Positions 21,107 through 32,336 of a stretch of DNA of 64,000 bases are shown in pieces. Source of the DNA: Aquanectria penicillioides (taxonomy: Eukaryota > Ascomycota > Sordariomycetes > Hypocreales > Nectriaceae); contig PYIU01000011.1 of assembly GCA_003415625.1 (NCBI GenBank), forward strand, positions 943,001-1,007,000. Reading direction: 5' to 3'. The position numbers and the translations under genes were made by a program. The notes below the pieces were generated by a model. It did no database searches. It worked only from the letters and a program-made list of their open reading frames with translations, and was not told the DNA's origin. Position 1 is the first letter of the stretch. Every line of letters starts with the position of its first letter.

Positions 21107-22447
21107 TCAATTGTTTATCATTACAGTTTCGCCAATGTTATACCAGTAGATCATGCCACCTCCATCCCTCACTGACCAGAATGATTGAATAATGTTTTCA
21201 ATCCTTTGTTTAAACTCGACAGAGTACTCAATTAGATCGTGGATCTTCTTGATCCATATTGTTCTGTCGTCGCCCTGAAGCTCAAGGCATGCCGCCAGTA
21301 TCGGCAAATCAACACACCTAACCTTCTTTTTGGTGACCAAAAAAGTCATTTCTAGTTGATTGATGATGGTTGTGGCCATGACCCGTGCAGGTCCATCATT
21401 GAATCCAAATGGGCACCGCAGACGATAAATTATCAACAGTGCTGCCATGCGAGTGACCTGGGCTTGACATAGCATGTGACTAGTTTCAATGGCCGTAAAT
21501 CGACTTGAGAATTCATTAGAAATGGATGGTTGCCACTCCTCTATGACTTTCTCGACCGAGCCGAGTGAGACCAGGATGTCAGGCAGATCACCCTCATCCG
21601 CAAAATAGAGGGCGTGGCTGAGTTCGCAAATGTCGTGGATGTGAGGGAAGAGGGTACTACAAAGGCCCATGTAACGGTCAACGTATGTTTTGTCGGCTGG
21701 TGGCTTGTATCTCAAGGTGGGAGTTTGACACGATAGTAAGGATTCAAAAAGCTCAGCCATGATGACGCATGGCAGCATGAAATGCTTGACGGGGTCAGTG
21801 TATTTCTGCTTCTCGTACACAGGCTTGATGAGGCACAGGGTCTGACGACATATCGTGAGAATATCGCACACAGTTGTTTTCAATGCAAAGGTGTGGATCG
21901 AGGCTCCAAGGACGATGCAGCCCTCCATATCATCCACAGTGTTTATTTTTAGCGAACAAAGTGTCGATAGAGCCGATGCTCCTTGCCGATAGCAGTCATC
22001 AGACTGAGCTAAAGTACCAGACCAGGCAACGTGACATGCTGCAAGGATGTCTTTGAGAGCCACTTTTGACGAAGTCAATTGCTCACTTAGAAGGCGGCGT
22101 TGGCTACTGCAAAAAGTTGGCCCAATAACGAATGTTTCGAGACTTTTGTCAGAAAACATGGGCTGTTGAATAGCCCAAAGACACGAATTACTGTTGTCCA
22201 AACCGGGGGCAATGAGCTCAAGATCTTCTTGCGTGAGAAGAGAATCCGCTGAGACTGCAAGAAGAGCTTTGGATTCAGCAGACAACAATGGCTTACGGCC
22301 TGCGGGTTTTACGGGCCGATCGCTGTGACAAACGTGTCCCAAGCGAGAGCAACGTTCACAACTTGTTGCTGCTATGGTCCATCGACAGCGTTCTTTTGTC
22401 GCATGGCACCGATCACAAGCTCTGCGGTGGTTTGAAGACTTAGGCAT
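21107..22447 (-). CDS. Zn2Cys6 transcription factor (fungal_trans_2-like)
   Basis: An uninterrupted 446-aa frame starts at MPKSSNHRRACDRCHATKE. The zinc cluster is at residues 11-40: CDRCHATKERC, then CERCSRLGHVC. The rest is a long helical region, with segments such as WQPSISNEFSSRFTAIE and ILAACLELQG, in the manner of regulators that control secondary-metabolite or transport genes. No intron is needed, unlike the neighbouring regulator. It lies directly downstream of, and on the same strand as, the MFS transporter gene at 23010-24828, with a 562-bp gap, which suggests that the pair may be functionally linked. The target is not shown by the sequence. Confidence 0.88.
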   Translation of the reverse strand: MPKSSNHRRACDRCHATKERCRWTIAATSCERCSRLGHVCHSDRPVKPAGRKPLLSAESKALLAVSADSLLTQEDLELIAPGLDNSNSCLWAIQQPMFSDKSLETFVIGPTFCSSQRRLLSEQLTSSKVALKDILAACHVAWSGTLAQSDDCYRQGASALSTLCSLKINTVDDMEGCIVLGASIHTFALKTTVCDILTICRQTLCLIKPVYEKQKYTDPVKHFMLPCVIMAELFESLLSCQTPTLRYKPPADKTYVDRYMGLCSTLFPHIHDICELSHALYFADEGDLPDILVSLGSVEKVIEEWQPSISNEFSSRFTAIETSHMLCQAQVTRMAALLIIYRLRCPFGFNDGPARVMATTIINQLEMTFLVTKKKVRCVDLPILAACLELQGDDRTIWIKKIHDLIEYSVEFKQRIENIIQSFWSVRDGGGMIYWYNIGETVMINN

Positions 22448-23009
22448 TGGAGATGAAAGGGCAAAGACGAGTCACTCTGTGCTCTAAAGAAGACACAGGT
22501 AGGAAAACTAGACAACTACCGGTGTTTTGCTTTCTGCGTGCCCCAGTTATCTTCCTCTTGAATGTAATGGATGATCCTCGCACCTAGAGATAATCAACCC
22601 CGCACTTAAATGCCCCGGGCCCACTTGAATTCCATGTATATACACCCTGTTCTAACTGAGAATGATACTTCTTCCGGCGCTTAAACTTGGTCAAGGTTCC
22701 GAGAGGACGCCCAGCCACATCACTAGCATGGACTAATGTTTTTTTTTTTTTTCAATCTTAGTTGACTAATTAAGTCTATTGTGACAGTGACCTAAATTTA
22801 GGGAAATCAAGTTGTCAACTTTCAGAGCATCGAAAGCAATGTGAATCTGGCTTGAACTCTCCGTTCTGAAAACAGAAGTTGTGTTGCAATGGGCACGGTA
22901 AATGGAGTCAACGCAAGTCACATGTTTAAAAAGATGTAACTTTGGTCCTGTAGACTGGAATGATATTCGATACGGGATGTTGCAGGCGCAGCCTGATTAC
23001 GGCTAATGA
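22448..23009. other. Promoter of the fungal_trans_2-like factor
   Basis: It holds a T-rich run near 22739-22752 and the 3' flank of the MFS gene. No further gene was recognised. Confidence 0.45.
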
Positions 23010-24828
23010 TTATTGCGGTTTCACATATCGCTGGTAGGTCGTACCAGTCTTGGCCCGTCCCTGTTTGCCCCATACGATAAGTGGGATAGGCAACATCAAA
23101 ATGACAAAACAGAGGACTGATGAGAGAATAAACACGTTTTGAAGACCCATGCCATCGATCCAAGATTCCAATGTGAACGAGACGAGAATAGATATGCTGT
23201 TCCGGACGAAAACAACACCGACGAAAGCATCTCCGACAAGCTAGATACAATGTTAACACCAAAGTAAAATTAGAGGTTTGGATACTACTTACATTTTGAT
23301 ACGAATCAGTTAGGTATGCTAGTGCGATATCGGAGCATACCATCATGCCAAAGGCAAACATGCCATTCCCCACAGCGAGAACGATCCATGGTTGGCTCTG
23401 AGAGTCGAGTTAGGGAGATGGCTACGCGGAAAGACTGAAATGAATGAGATAAGGTTACCTGCGCAGTTCCGACTCCAAACATTAAAAGGCCCGCAGTGGC
23501 GAAAAAGGCGGCAGGGATTGCAAGGTACAGCCGCATCTCGGGTTCGTATATACCGCCGTTCCTCCTGGCAAGTCGAACAATCAACCAGTCACTCAACGGA
23601 GCCACGGGGGCGCCAAGCATAGAACCAATAAATGGAGGGATTCCAAACAGTCCCACGCCAATGGCGTTGAAGTTCCAGGGAGGATAAAATAGATATGCCG
23701 ACGAAATGGTAAGAATGATAGTGAACCATGCCAGAAGGGATCCGTATGTAATGGCGGCGAATGCCACAGCTGGGAACTTGAAGAGAATAACGAAGGGTTG
23801 ATAAAAATGAGGGGTTATGGAGTCTTCGGATTTCGTAATGAGGGCAAGCCGTTGCCGTATGGACTTTTTCGGATCTTGGCTCGCGCCGACGAGGTAGGAG
23901 TTGGTTCTTTCGAGTGCTGCACCATCCCTAGTATCCCTCTTGTCTATACTTGATCGGTCATTGGAATCAACAGAATCGTCCTCCAGAATCTGATTGCCTG
24001 TAAATCTTGGGGTAAAGGCGGATTCTTCAAACAGGAACAAGACGACCACGAGGTTGATGCCAAGGAAGATAGCACACCACCACCACATCCATCTCCAACC
24101 CTGTGATTCAACCACGAAGCCTGACGCTACCGGTCCAAGAAAAGCTCCCGTGGTTTGCATCACCAAGAAAAGGCCATTCATTGTGGCATATTGGTGGACG
24201 AAGAACATGTCGGCAATGGTCATTTGAACAATGGCCTCGCTGATAGCGCCTCCAAGACCCATGATGACATTAAGGGCGATGAGCTCGCTGGGTGTGTTGG
24301 CCATGGCTGACCAGATGGCTGATGCGAGCTGCAAAGCCAGACTAAGTAAGTAGACTGGCCGCCGCCCGTATTTGTATGCAAGAGGAATGAATAATACGCA
24401 TCCAATGGCCAACCCACCATAGTTGACTCCGGTCATGATGTTATACTGCTGGAAGTCGAGGCCGAGTTCATTCACATAAGCGTCATAAGCAGTACCGCCG
24501 ATGTCGATAAGGACGAACGTAAAAAGGACGTAGAACAGCACCAAGGTATATTGCAATGCCTTTCGGCGTTTCGACCAGTTCTGCCAATCGGCTGAGCTTA
24601 GTATTACGTATGACGACCAACGCCAGTAGACAAAGTCAGAGGCGACTTACCAATGGATCATTTGGGCTGTCTGAAGGCCGAGGATGTAGGACAATGTGCT
24701 GTCCTCTGTTGGTTACTTCCTTGATGTATTAGCACAAGCTCATGGCAGATCGATATGCACATGTTCTTACACTCGCTGAGAATCACAGTCCCTGGTGGGC
24801 GTGTACTACTCCCGTCGGAGACATCCAT
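23010..24828 (-). CDS. MFS transporter (12-TM, drug/metabolite type)
   Basis: Five exons (24828-24771, 24715-24651, 24580-23459, 23397-23293, 23240-23010) sum to 1581 nt, or 526 aa. The intron lengths are 55, 70, 61 and 52 nt. The N-terminal HIVLHPRPSDSPNDPLNWS is the typical entry of fungal DHA1-type permeases. YKYGRRPVYLLSLALQL is the motif A loop, and a hydrophilic central loop with SVDSNDRSSIDKRDTRDGA separates the two halves. About 12 hydrophobic segments are seen. It probably exports or imports a small organic molecule at the plasma membrane. Its tandem arrangement with a Zn2Cys6 gene recalls regulator-transporter pairs. It looks intact. Confidence 0.9.
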
Positions 24829-26349
24829 AGTGATGTGTTATTGGTTTGGTTTCTCAAGCGGCTTATGGCTTGGATAAACAGAAATGGGCAACTTTGGTAA
24901 CAAAGTAGGGTCAAATTTTTGGACATGAGCTCAGGAGCAGTTTTATCCGAACAACGGGTTGCTTATGTATCATCAACTCCTCTACAAGGGTTTGAAGCAC
25001 CATGTTCCAGAATCGAGAGGGCATCGAGCATACACCAAACGGGAATGCCACCAGCCCGGTGATGTGGCTTGTCAACGGGTTTCTGCCCATGCACAGGGGG
25101 CAGCCATAAATTCGCCGGTAGGGTATCGATCAATCAATGATATGCAAGCCAACGGTCTGCGGGGTAGACACTCGCTTGGTGTGACTAGCGTCACCTGAAA
25201 ACATGTAATTCTCAGATTAATATGCCGGCCAAAGCGCCGGTTTATCCGTCTCCCCCCAGCAGTGCCCGAATTGATGTGGGCTTGAGCCAATCCGAGATGG
25301 TTCAAGATCCAGGGATGGGATTTGAAGGATAAGCAACTGCAGATGGACGATTTGAGACGTCTCCTCCGTGCTATATCTTCCAGCACCTGGGAACACGCGT
25401 GGTCGAGATTGCCCTCATCCTGCGCCCTTTGCAAACCCAAATCCGCTTGGTTTGCATGCCAACCGATAAGTTGGTCGTTCAAATCTCCGGCCAACTTTCC
25501 GGCCGCCCGACCGAGTCAGTACGTGCGACAGGCAGAGCACGGTAGTGATGAAGATTAAATCGACTACCCTAACCAGTCATGTTCTTGAACAGTGATAGAC
25601 CATCCACTAGATAGATAAATGTAGTAGTCTTACCTCGCATACAGAAATTCAACGAGCGAAAGTTGATATCAAAACGCCCAGCAGGAGGTTTGTAGGTGCC
25701 AGATCATCGGCCGTCGCTCCACTCCAACTTACCCGCTCCCCGCAATTGATTCGAATGTCGTTCCATTTTAGTTGAATCACCAGGTAGGCATCTACAGCCT
25801 TGGACCCATGTTTCATGTATTTCATTGCCCAGTCTTGTGTTGGAAGAATTCCCTTATAGTAAGCGACAAATCAAATCATCTCAGACTGACTGCCTTGGTT
25901 AGCAGCATGTATTGTATTGGATCAGTGCAGTGCTGGTAGCCTGTTGACTTCTAGTCCTCCTACACACATCGCTTTGAAGGGCGGTACAGGGTTGCGTACC
26001 CAGGTTCGATCTCGATGGCCACTGTTCAAACAGAACGAGTCATTACCAAATAAATTCTTCCCGATGGTGCACCGTCAACCGGCACATTGCTCTCTTCGGG
26101 TTTTTTACATCCTAGGGCGTTCTCGTCCAGTGTAGGGCGCAAAAGCGGGGTGTCCGTCCATCTGACCTGATCATGGCTGCATAACTCATTTGAACAAAAC
26201 ATCATCTTCTCTCAACTCAACATCGTAGGGCAGGCACTAATAATAGCTGAACCCACTGTTCTTCTACTTCTTGATATATCAGAGAGAAAAAAAACATTCG
26301 TCATACAACCCATTTCCTTTCAGAACATTCCCCCGCCAACGCAGTCAAC
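24829..26349. other. Intergenic, 1.5 kb, no gene recognised
   Basis: The left end is the MFS promoter with a CCG-N5-CGG site. The rest has only short frames without recognisable domains on either strand. The right end is the promoter of the racemase-like gene, with a purine-rich run near 26280. Confidence 0.4.
24947..24957. promoter_or_regulatory. CCG-N5-CGG candidate Zn2Cys6 site
   Basis: CCGAACAACGG is an everted CGG pair 119 bp upstream of the MFS start codon. Because a Zn2Cys6 gene sits just downstream of the transporter, this is a plausible operator. A site this short can occur by chance. Confidence 0.3.
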
Positions 26350-27059
26350 ATGCACACCATTGGCATTCTAGGTGGCATGTCAGCCGCATCTACGCAGACT
26401 TACTACCGTGAGCTGTGTGACCGGACCAGAAAAATCCTTGGGGTCTCCATTCACCTGAATTGCTCATTCGATCTCTGGACTTTGAGAGGATTGAGACCCT
26501 GCAAAGCGCTGGAAAATGGGACGAGGCTGGAGCAATACTGAACAGCGTGGCAAAGGCCCTCGAATGTGGAGGCGCGGATCTAATCATTCTCGCCACAAAC
26601 ACGATGCACAAGGTGGCCGACCAGATGATGCAAGGAGTTTCGATCCCGCTTCTGCACATTGCAGATGCTACCGCCGCTTGCATCCGAGATCAAGGCCTGC
26701 GCTCCCCTGGTCTCATGGCCACTGCCTTTACCATGGAGCAGACCTTTTACACCGATCGGCTAGCAGCGGCGGGACTCTCCCCTATCATCCCAGAAAGTCT
26801 TGATCGTTCAGAAACACATCGCATTATCTACGACGAGCTGTGTCGTGATGTTGTCACGAAGGAGAGCGAGGCGGCCTTTGTATCCATCGCTGCACGTCTT
26901 GTTGACCGAGGCGCCGATTGCTTAATTCTTGGCTGCACTGAAGTTGGAATGCTTCTTAACCAGGCCAATGTCTCAGTACCTGTCTTTGACACCACTCTCG
27001 TACACTGCGATGCTGCGTTGAAGGTGGCTCTGGGCGACAAGGCGCTAGATGGAGCATGA
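26350..27059 (+). pseudogene. Asp/Glu racemase-family gene with a one-base frameshift
   Basis: The frame from 26350 (MHTIGILGGMSAASTQTYYREL) runs into a different frame at the G run 26440-26443. From there HSPELLIRSLDFERIE continues to the stop at 27057-27059. One extra G would join the two into an intact protein of about 236 aa. The downstream part carries TNTMHKVAD and LILGCTEVGML, the catalytic-loop positions of the Asp/Glu/hydantoin racemase superfamily, here with the Thr/Cys pair seen in YgeA-like members. Family members racemise aspartate, glutamate or broader amino acids. The single lesion in a homopolymer may be a sequencing error, so this could be a working gene. Confidence 0.8.
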
Positions 27060-27658
27060 GGACATGAAGGCACACGGGAACATGGTTGTCAGACATTTCC
27101 AGACTTATAGTTGAGATTAGAGTATTGAGTAGAAAACCAGAGGACAGGACAAGATGAAAATAGGGGCCCTGAAGACTAGAAGAGCATCGATTTGGCTTCC
27201 CCATCAACAAGTACAGCGTATCACGTGTTGCGGACCGGTCCATACTAGAACTACCAGACGGAGTAGTCCGGCACGGAAGCATCCAGATGTGGAACGCTTT
27301 CGGGGTCAAGGCACCGACGCGTAAACCTTACATCCCTTGCTCCAGCTCAGCACGCGTGGAGGCCGGACTAGTCCGAACAGCCAACTTTGTTCGGCTAAAT
27401 ATCCACCTACGTGGCAGGATGCAACTTTCATCGGCTGTTTATTGTCAACTAAACCCCAAACCAAACCCCGTGCGGGGAACTTTGGCTCCGAAGGATTCAG
27501 GCAAGGATTTTCTCCTCATCACAATATCCCCATAGTTGGAGTGTGCGGAGACCCCATCATGGAGCCCCAAACGAGCAGCTACATAACAGCTTCGAATTGC
27601 ACTTGAATTCTAGAGAAGGGGAACGCCAATTCTTCCAGCAAACCTTCGCACACTTACA
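27060..27658. other. Intergenic with CGG inverted repeats
   Basis: 3' flank of the racemase-like gene and former promoter of the sugar-transporter pseudogene. It contains the paired CGG sites listed separately and no gene. Confidence 0.45.
27364..27394. promoter_or_regulatory. Overlapping CGG inverted repeats upstream of a transporter pseudogene
   Basis: CGGACTAGTCCG (27364-27375) is a perfect 12-bp palindrome of the form CGG-N6-CCG. The last CCG also begins a second inverted repeat, CCGAACA...TGTTCGG (27373-27394, 8-bp spacer). Both are of the type bound by Zn2Cys6 dimers. They lie about 265-295 bp before the start of the pseudogene. Confidence 0.4.
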
Positions 27659-29229
27659 ATGGCCATTATTGACAAAAAGGTCTACGAGACTTCGCCTCGA
27701 GAGGTGATTTCTTGGAAGATTCTGGTTTATTGCATCATTCTATCGTTTTCCGACTCTCAACATGGTATGTTCTTGTTTTCCTACTTCGCATATGAGCTTC
27801 TCCAACTGGTTCAAAGTTTGCTAAGATGGAACAAATGCGGAGGTTTCAACACGGCGAATATCTCGGGCGTGCTCGCCATAAAACCATTCAAGGCACATTT
27901 TGGCCTCAACGACTTGTCCGATATGGAGACTGCCAACTGGAAAGCCTGAATCACATCCATGCTTCTTTTGGGATCCTCTGTCGGTTGCTTGATCGTAGCT
28001 CCTATAAACGATCGATTCGGGCGAAGGTGGTCGCTAGGCATCTCTTCATTCGTCTACGCTATCCATGCCATCTTGATGTAAGCCAATCCCGGAGGCTCTG
28101 GTGGTCGAGTAGAACTTCTGGTTGGAAGGTTTGTCTCTGGAATGGGCTCTGGAGCAGCCAGCGTAGCTGGAACAGGGTTTCTGGCGGAAATCGCACCAAA
28201 GGCCATCCGTGGTGGTTTGATGGCTTTATACAATGCCAACACTATGCTATCCGTTGGTCTGGGTTACCGGGTCAACTATGGCGCGATTCAACACATAAGT
28301 TCGCACGGCAATACGCAATGGCAGGTCCCTATGGGTGTCCAAGCACTTCCAGGTATCATTTTGATGATCGGACTTTTGTTTGTTCCCGAATCCCCTAGAT
28401 GGCTAGTTGATCATGGCAAGCTTGAATCTGCCCAGCTTGCGCTTGAAGATCTCCGATCCCTTCCCAGAGACCGCCCGTACGTTTCTCGGGAGTTCCAAGA
28501 GATCCAAGCAAGCTTTGAGCATGAAGAATCACCGACATCAGGGTTCAAGGGCATTTGGAGGGAGATTGTGTCTGCCCCCATGCGATAGCGTCTCTTCTTG
28601 GTATGCTGATGCAAGTTGGTTTCCAATTCTCTGGCGGCCATATCATCACCTACTACAATACGTCAATCCTGGAGTGAATAGGACTGACATCTCAAAACAC
28701 CAACTACCTCTTTTCTGGTATTTAAGGCCTGATTAAATTTATGGCTGTTGTCTGCTATTGTCTATTCGTCATTGATAGACTTAGCTGCCGAACTGGGTTG
28801 ATTGCTAGATCAACACTGTGCATCATATCTTTGATCTATCTCACGGCATACCTCGGTGTTGCAGATGGAGGGAACCCCTCTGGGGTCGCGGGATGGGTCG
28901 CGGGATGGGTCGCTGTAGCATTGATATACCTTTTTGCTATCGGATATGCGTTCTCTTGGGCTACAGCCCCCTATGTCATCAACGCTGAGGTATTCCCAAC
29001 TAGAATCCGATCGACATGCATGGCAATCTGTATCGCTTGGCAATATCTCGTAAACTTTGCATTATCACGAGCACAGCCGAACATGGTCCTCACAATGCAT
29101 GCATGGGGTCCATTTTGCCTTTTTGCATGTTTTACAACAACAATGACATTTTACTGTTACTTTGCTTACCCAGAGACAAAAGGCATGTCCATGGAGCGAA
29201 TGGATGAGTTGTTCAAACTACCCTGGTAA
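27659..29229 (+). pseudogene. MFS sugar/quinate-type transporter pseudogene
   Basis: Exon 1 (27659-27764) joins exon 2 at 27843 through a 78-nt intron, giving QHGFNTANISGVLAIKPF. Sugar-porter signatures follow: NDRFGRRWSLG, LVGRFVSGMGSGAA, LLFVPESPRWLVDHG, VINAEVFPTRIRS and a C-terminal FAYPETKGMSMERMDE. In-frame stops interrupt it at 27947 (expected Trp), 28079 (expected Gln) and 28586 (expected Gln). A frameshift lies near 28602, with further stops in the new frame (TGA near 28675 and TAA at 28723). Most stops fit single transitions. The decay is mild enough that almost the whole 12-TM protein can be followed. Confidence 0.88.
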
Positions 29230-30069
29230 GAAGTTGGCCGAGGCAGTCTATGCGTCATCCAGTCACAGAGCGACGCAGGGTCCATGGCAAAAAGCCACAG
29301 TGGCCCGATGGATGTTGATGAAGAGAAGCAGGACCATGACTCCTATGTTGGTCACCAGGAACAACGCGAATCACAAACCAAATAAAGAAACTCAGCCGCA
29401 TGCCATCAGTGCTTTCTATGTTAAGCAAATCTGTGGAACTCGCGAGGGTGGAATACATTTAGCATGCGTGAAAAGAACTACGAAAGTTAATTGAGTTACG
29501 GACAAGGAAATACAATCAAGTTGAATGGGGAAACATTTCCATTTTTTTTTTTTTGAGCAGAAGAAATATTGCCTAAACCACGACATTCATATTTGTTTCG
29601 TAGCTTGCATCTATACGAAACAATTCGACCCCGTTGAGTAATGTCAGTAGACCTCAAAACCGACTCGCCATCAAACCACAGGATGGCATGAACTTGGAGT
29701 AATCAACAAAAACCACTACTTCTTGTACATGATATCGTTTCGGCAGTGAAGTCGCGGATGGGCCGGGTTCAACCGCGCTTTGTCAGCCGAGGTTGCGGGG
29801 TTCGGGACAGAGCCATGACCACGGGTCGGGGCAGCATCGGGTCTATCCCGGCTCACTACAGGTACGGTTAAGTCTAAGGTTCATATTCGAAAGAATGAAG
29901 ATATAGTTCATTAGCTCTTGCATCAGATATCAGACTATAAATACCCGCTACCCTCCCAGCAAAATTCACAACCACAACTCCACTTCCTTAATATCTTCGT
30001 CCAAGTCTCTTCTGAAAAACATCGGCATTTTTGAGAATATTCTCTCTTAATCACTATTTCAAAATAGCT
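29230..30069. other. Promoter region of the mpaB-like gene
   Basis: A T10 run lies near 29544 and a consensus TATA box at 29936. The GC-rich stretch 29745-29860 contains no tRNA that folds. No gene was seen. Confidence 0.5.
29936..29943 (+). promoter_or_regulatory. TATA box
   Basis: TATAAATA, 127-134 bp upstream of the ATG at 30070, on the coding strand of the mpaB-like gene. A long pyrimidine- and A-rich leader follows, as in many fungal 5' UTRs. Confidence 0.55.
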
Positions 30070-31053
30070 ATGCCTGTTGATGTATCTACAGTCGGGTATC
30101 ATTGGATATCCAAGGCTATCCAGTCTCTGAATGCTGAAACCGACTATGAGTTGATTTGGCGTCTGATGTCCTGCTACCAATCATCAGATTTCATGAACAA
30201 CCTTGTTTACTGTTTGACTTTTCCAAATTTTATTGTAACCCCACATGGAGCCGAGACTGTATGGCGTTCGAATGGGGGAAAAGTCGTCGCAAAAGGGACC
30301 CAGCGAGTCGAAGATACCGAAAACTACAACATGATCTGGTGGTACTATGGGCCGAGCGATGCGCGCTGCCAGGATGCCGTGACTCGAATAAACAATCTTC
30401 ACGCGTCTCTTGCTCGCAAATACCCAACAAACTTTTCACATAATGAAGATTTTGTCTACGTCATGACATTCAGCGCTACGCTCATGCATCGACTTCGTCT
30501 TAGGCTAGGCCTTGCTGGATTTTCGCCACAGGAGAGAATCGCTGCTCATCACTTTTGGAGAGACATGACACCTCTGTTTGTCATGGAGGGCGGGATTCAC
30601 GCTCATGGGTATCCAGATGATTTCGATGGATGCATGAGCTATTGCGAAGAATACGAAAACACCCCACGTGAGCATGACGAGAGAGTTGGGTATGTCGGCC
30701 TTGCTATCTTCAACCAGTTTGCATTCCGATATTTTCCTCCGGGGTTGCGCTGGTTAGGGACATCAGTACCCCGAGCTCTTTCGCTGCCTACAACATTGAG
30801 AGCAATGGGTTTCAAACCCCTCAATCCTATTTTGTCTGCGTTCATCATTTTCCTTCTCCGGGCTTGGATATGGACTTCAGAGATATTGCTTCCAGATCCC
30901 AAAACCTCATTTATTACCAAGCTGGAGATGATGGATGAGAGTAAACAAAACTTGAGAAAGGGTAACATAAAAAAAGTCGACATGGCGTATCGAGACTATT
31001 TCACCAACAGGATGAGCGGCCCGGGATGCCCGTTCCACTCTAAAGCCCAGTAG
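30070..31053 (+). CDS. mpaB/DUF2236 (latex-clearing-like) oxygenase-family protein
   Basis: A single exon encodes 327 aa from the first ATG of the frame (GCTATGCCT). Residues 13-110 include DYELIWRLMSCYQSSDF and YCLTFPNFIVTPHGAETVW. The middle includes VYVMTFSATLMHRLR, ERIAAHHFWRDMTP and YVGLAIFNQFAFRYFPP, and a hydrophobic helix is near residue 260. The pattern fits the ER-bound oxygenase family that contains mpaB and the latex-clearing (Lcp-like) oxygenases, which bind heme and cleave prenyl or isoprenoid chains. Which His is the heme ligand cannot be read directly. No introns or lesions are seen, so it is an intact gene between two dead sugar transporters. Substrate unknown. Confidence 0.72.
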   Translation: MPVDVSTVGYHWISKAIQSLNAETDYELIWRLMSCYQSSDFMNNLVYCLTFPNFIVTPHGAETVWRSNGGKVVAKGTQRVEDTENYNMIWWYYGPSDARCQDAVTRINNLHASLARKYPTNFSHNEDFVYVMTFSATLMHRLRLRLGLAGFSPQERIAAHHFWRDMTPLFVMEGGIHAHGYPDDFDGCMSYCEEYENTPREHDERVGYVGLAIFNQFAFRYFPPGLRWLGTSVPRALSLPTTLRAMGFKPLNPILSAFIIFLLRAWIWTSEILLPDPKTSFITKLEMMDESKQNLRKGNIKKVDMAYRDYFTNRMSGPGCPFHSKAQ

Positions 31054-31631
31054 CGCGTCTCTCATGGAATATGACAATGGCTGGAAACTGCACGGGATTG
31101 GGATGGTAGAACGCCTAAATGTAGCATTAAAATTGGCAATGCAAATCATGTAACATACGCTACTCTCTATGAGCGAAGCTGGAATCGGTTAGTGATGCGG
31201 ATTCCGTTCCATTGCAGATGAGAAGTCAAAGATGCTCATTTTCACGGACCCTTATCAGCCACTGATACATCGCAAGCCTGATATCTAGCCATTATCATGC
31301 GGATTCCCCTTATGGAATCATTCGATCAAGTTATAGTGAAACTTCCCCAGAATGACTTACGCTCCGAACCAACCTCGGAGTGTATATCAGATCCCGGTGA
31401 TCTCCCTCAGAGCGGGTCCCCGGTCTCGGCTCGACAATTCGGACGCTTCGTCCTCTCCACCATGTTGATATAATACAATTTCGAATTCCAAACTCACCCC
31501 TGGCAAGGGCATGGCGAGGTCCCAGAGATACATATAGTCCGAGAGGAGAATGAAAAGGGCGGGGCTCCTCATTTGATGTGTTAATGGAGCTCCAATGGAG
31601 ACACACAAGACATTGTATCCAGCTCTTCTAA
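31054..31631. other. Intergenic, no gene recognised
   Basis: 3' flank of the mpaB-like gene and probably the old promoter of the transporter relic. Short frames on the minus strand have no family resemblance. Confidence 0.4.
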
Positions 31632-32015
31632 GTGATCATCGTGGCTGCGGGTAGATCCATCATCTTTAGATATAGCTTAGCCTTCATTGGAGGCGTTTTT
31701 TCTCTTGACTCGTTCATTCGTCGGTTTCAACTTGCTGGTCAAAATGCAAGCACCATTCAAGCCCACATGGTCAACCCCTGTGAGATCATCCAATCCCAAT
31801 TCCCTCACTCATTCAACTGTGGAAAAAAAAGAAGTTAATTATCCTAGAGTGTGCTAACTATGTTCAAGAGTCCAGGGTGGCGCTTTCTTTGGAGCAGGCA
31901 ATCGGCTGGAATCTTCCCTGGATCATTGCAGCTGAAATCTTCCCCACGCGTATTCGATCCTTCTGCCTCGTCTTCACTACCCGTTGTCATTGGATCGGTG
32001 AAAAGATGAAAAATA
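31632..32015 (+). pseudogene. Internally deleted MFS sugar-transporter relic
   Basis: An N-terminal piece (to about 31785) reads LAFIGGVFSLDSFIRRFQL then AGQNASTIQAHMV, which is the first extracellular loop and start of TM2 of fungal sugar porters. After a short unrelated stretch, a C-terminal piece (about 31890-32005) reads GWNLPWIIAAEIFPTRIRSF then CLVFTT, which is the TM10 region. Everything between these, about 300 residues, has been lost. It is a deletion derivative rather than a point-mutated gene. It lies 2.4 kb from the larger sugar-transporter pseudogene and is of a different subtype. Confidence 0.75.
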
Positions 32016-32336
32016 GCTATGACTTGGCAGGTAGTCTAAAAAATAATCGGTGACTGTCAGGTTTTACGTTCTCTGCTTAGATATGCTGTTGCTGCCTGCC
32101 TCATACCCTGCAAATATTCCCCGCCCCATTCATTTTCCTTGATCAGCCAATAAGCTAACAGGAATCTCCGCATAAAATGGCTTCGATGATTTCCGTCACT
32201 TTGACACCCACTCACCATTTGATCAAGCAGCAACGCAAACTTCTCACTCCTTGTCCCGAGACCCCTTTGGCAGAAATCCGTTGATAATACTGGCGCAATC
32301 ACCAAAACGAGGAGACCTGTCTTGAAGCTTGTCGAG
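32016..32336. other. Upstream flank of the F-box-like gene
   Basis: No feature recognised. A short 5' exon of the next gene could lie here but is not evident. Confidence 0.4.

Noticed and set aside
25072..25494. Minus-strand frame of 140 codons
   Set aside because: No domain, no homology pattern recognised and no supporting splice structure.
25930..26020. tRNA-like T-loop (GGTTCGATC)
   Set aside because: No matching acceptor or anticodon stems could be formed around it.
29745..29860. Second tRNA-like segment (GGGTTCAACC)
   Set aside because: Only a T-arm-like hairpin is present; the rest of the cloverleaf does not fold.
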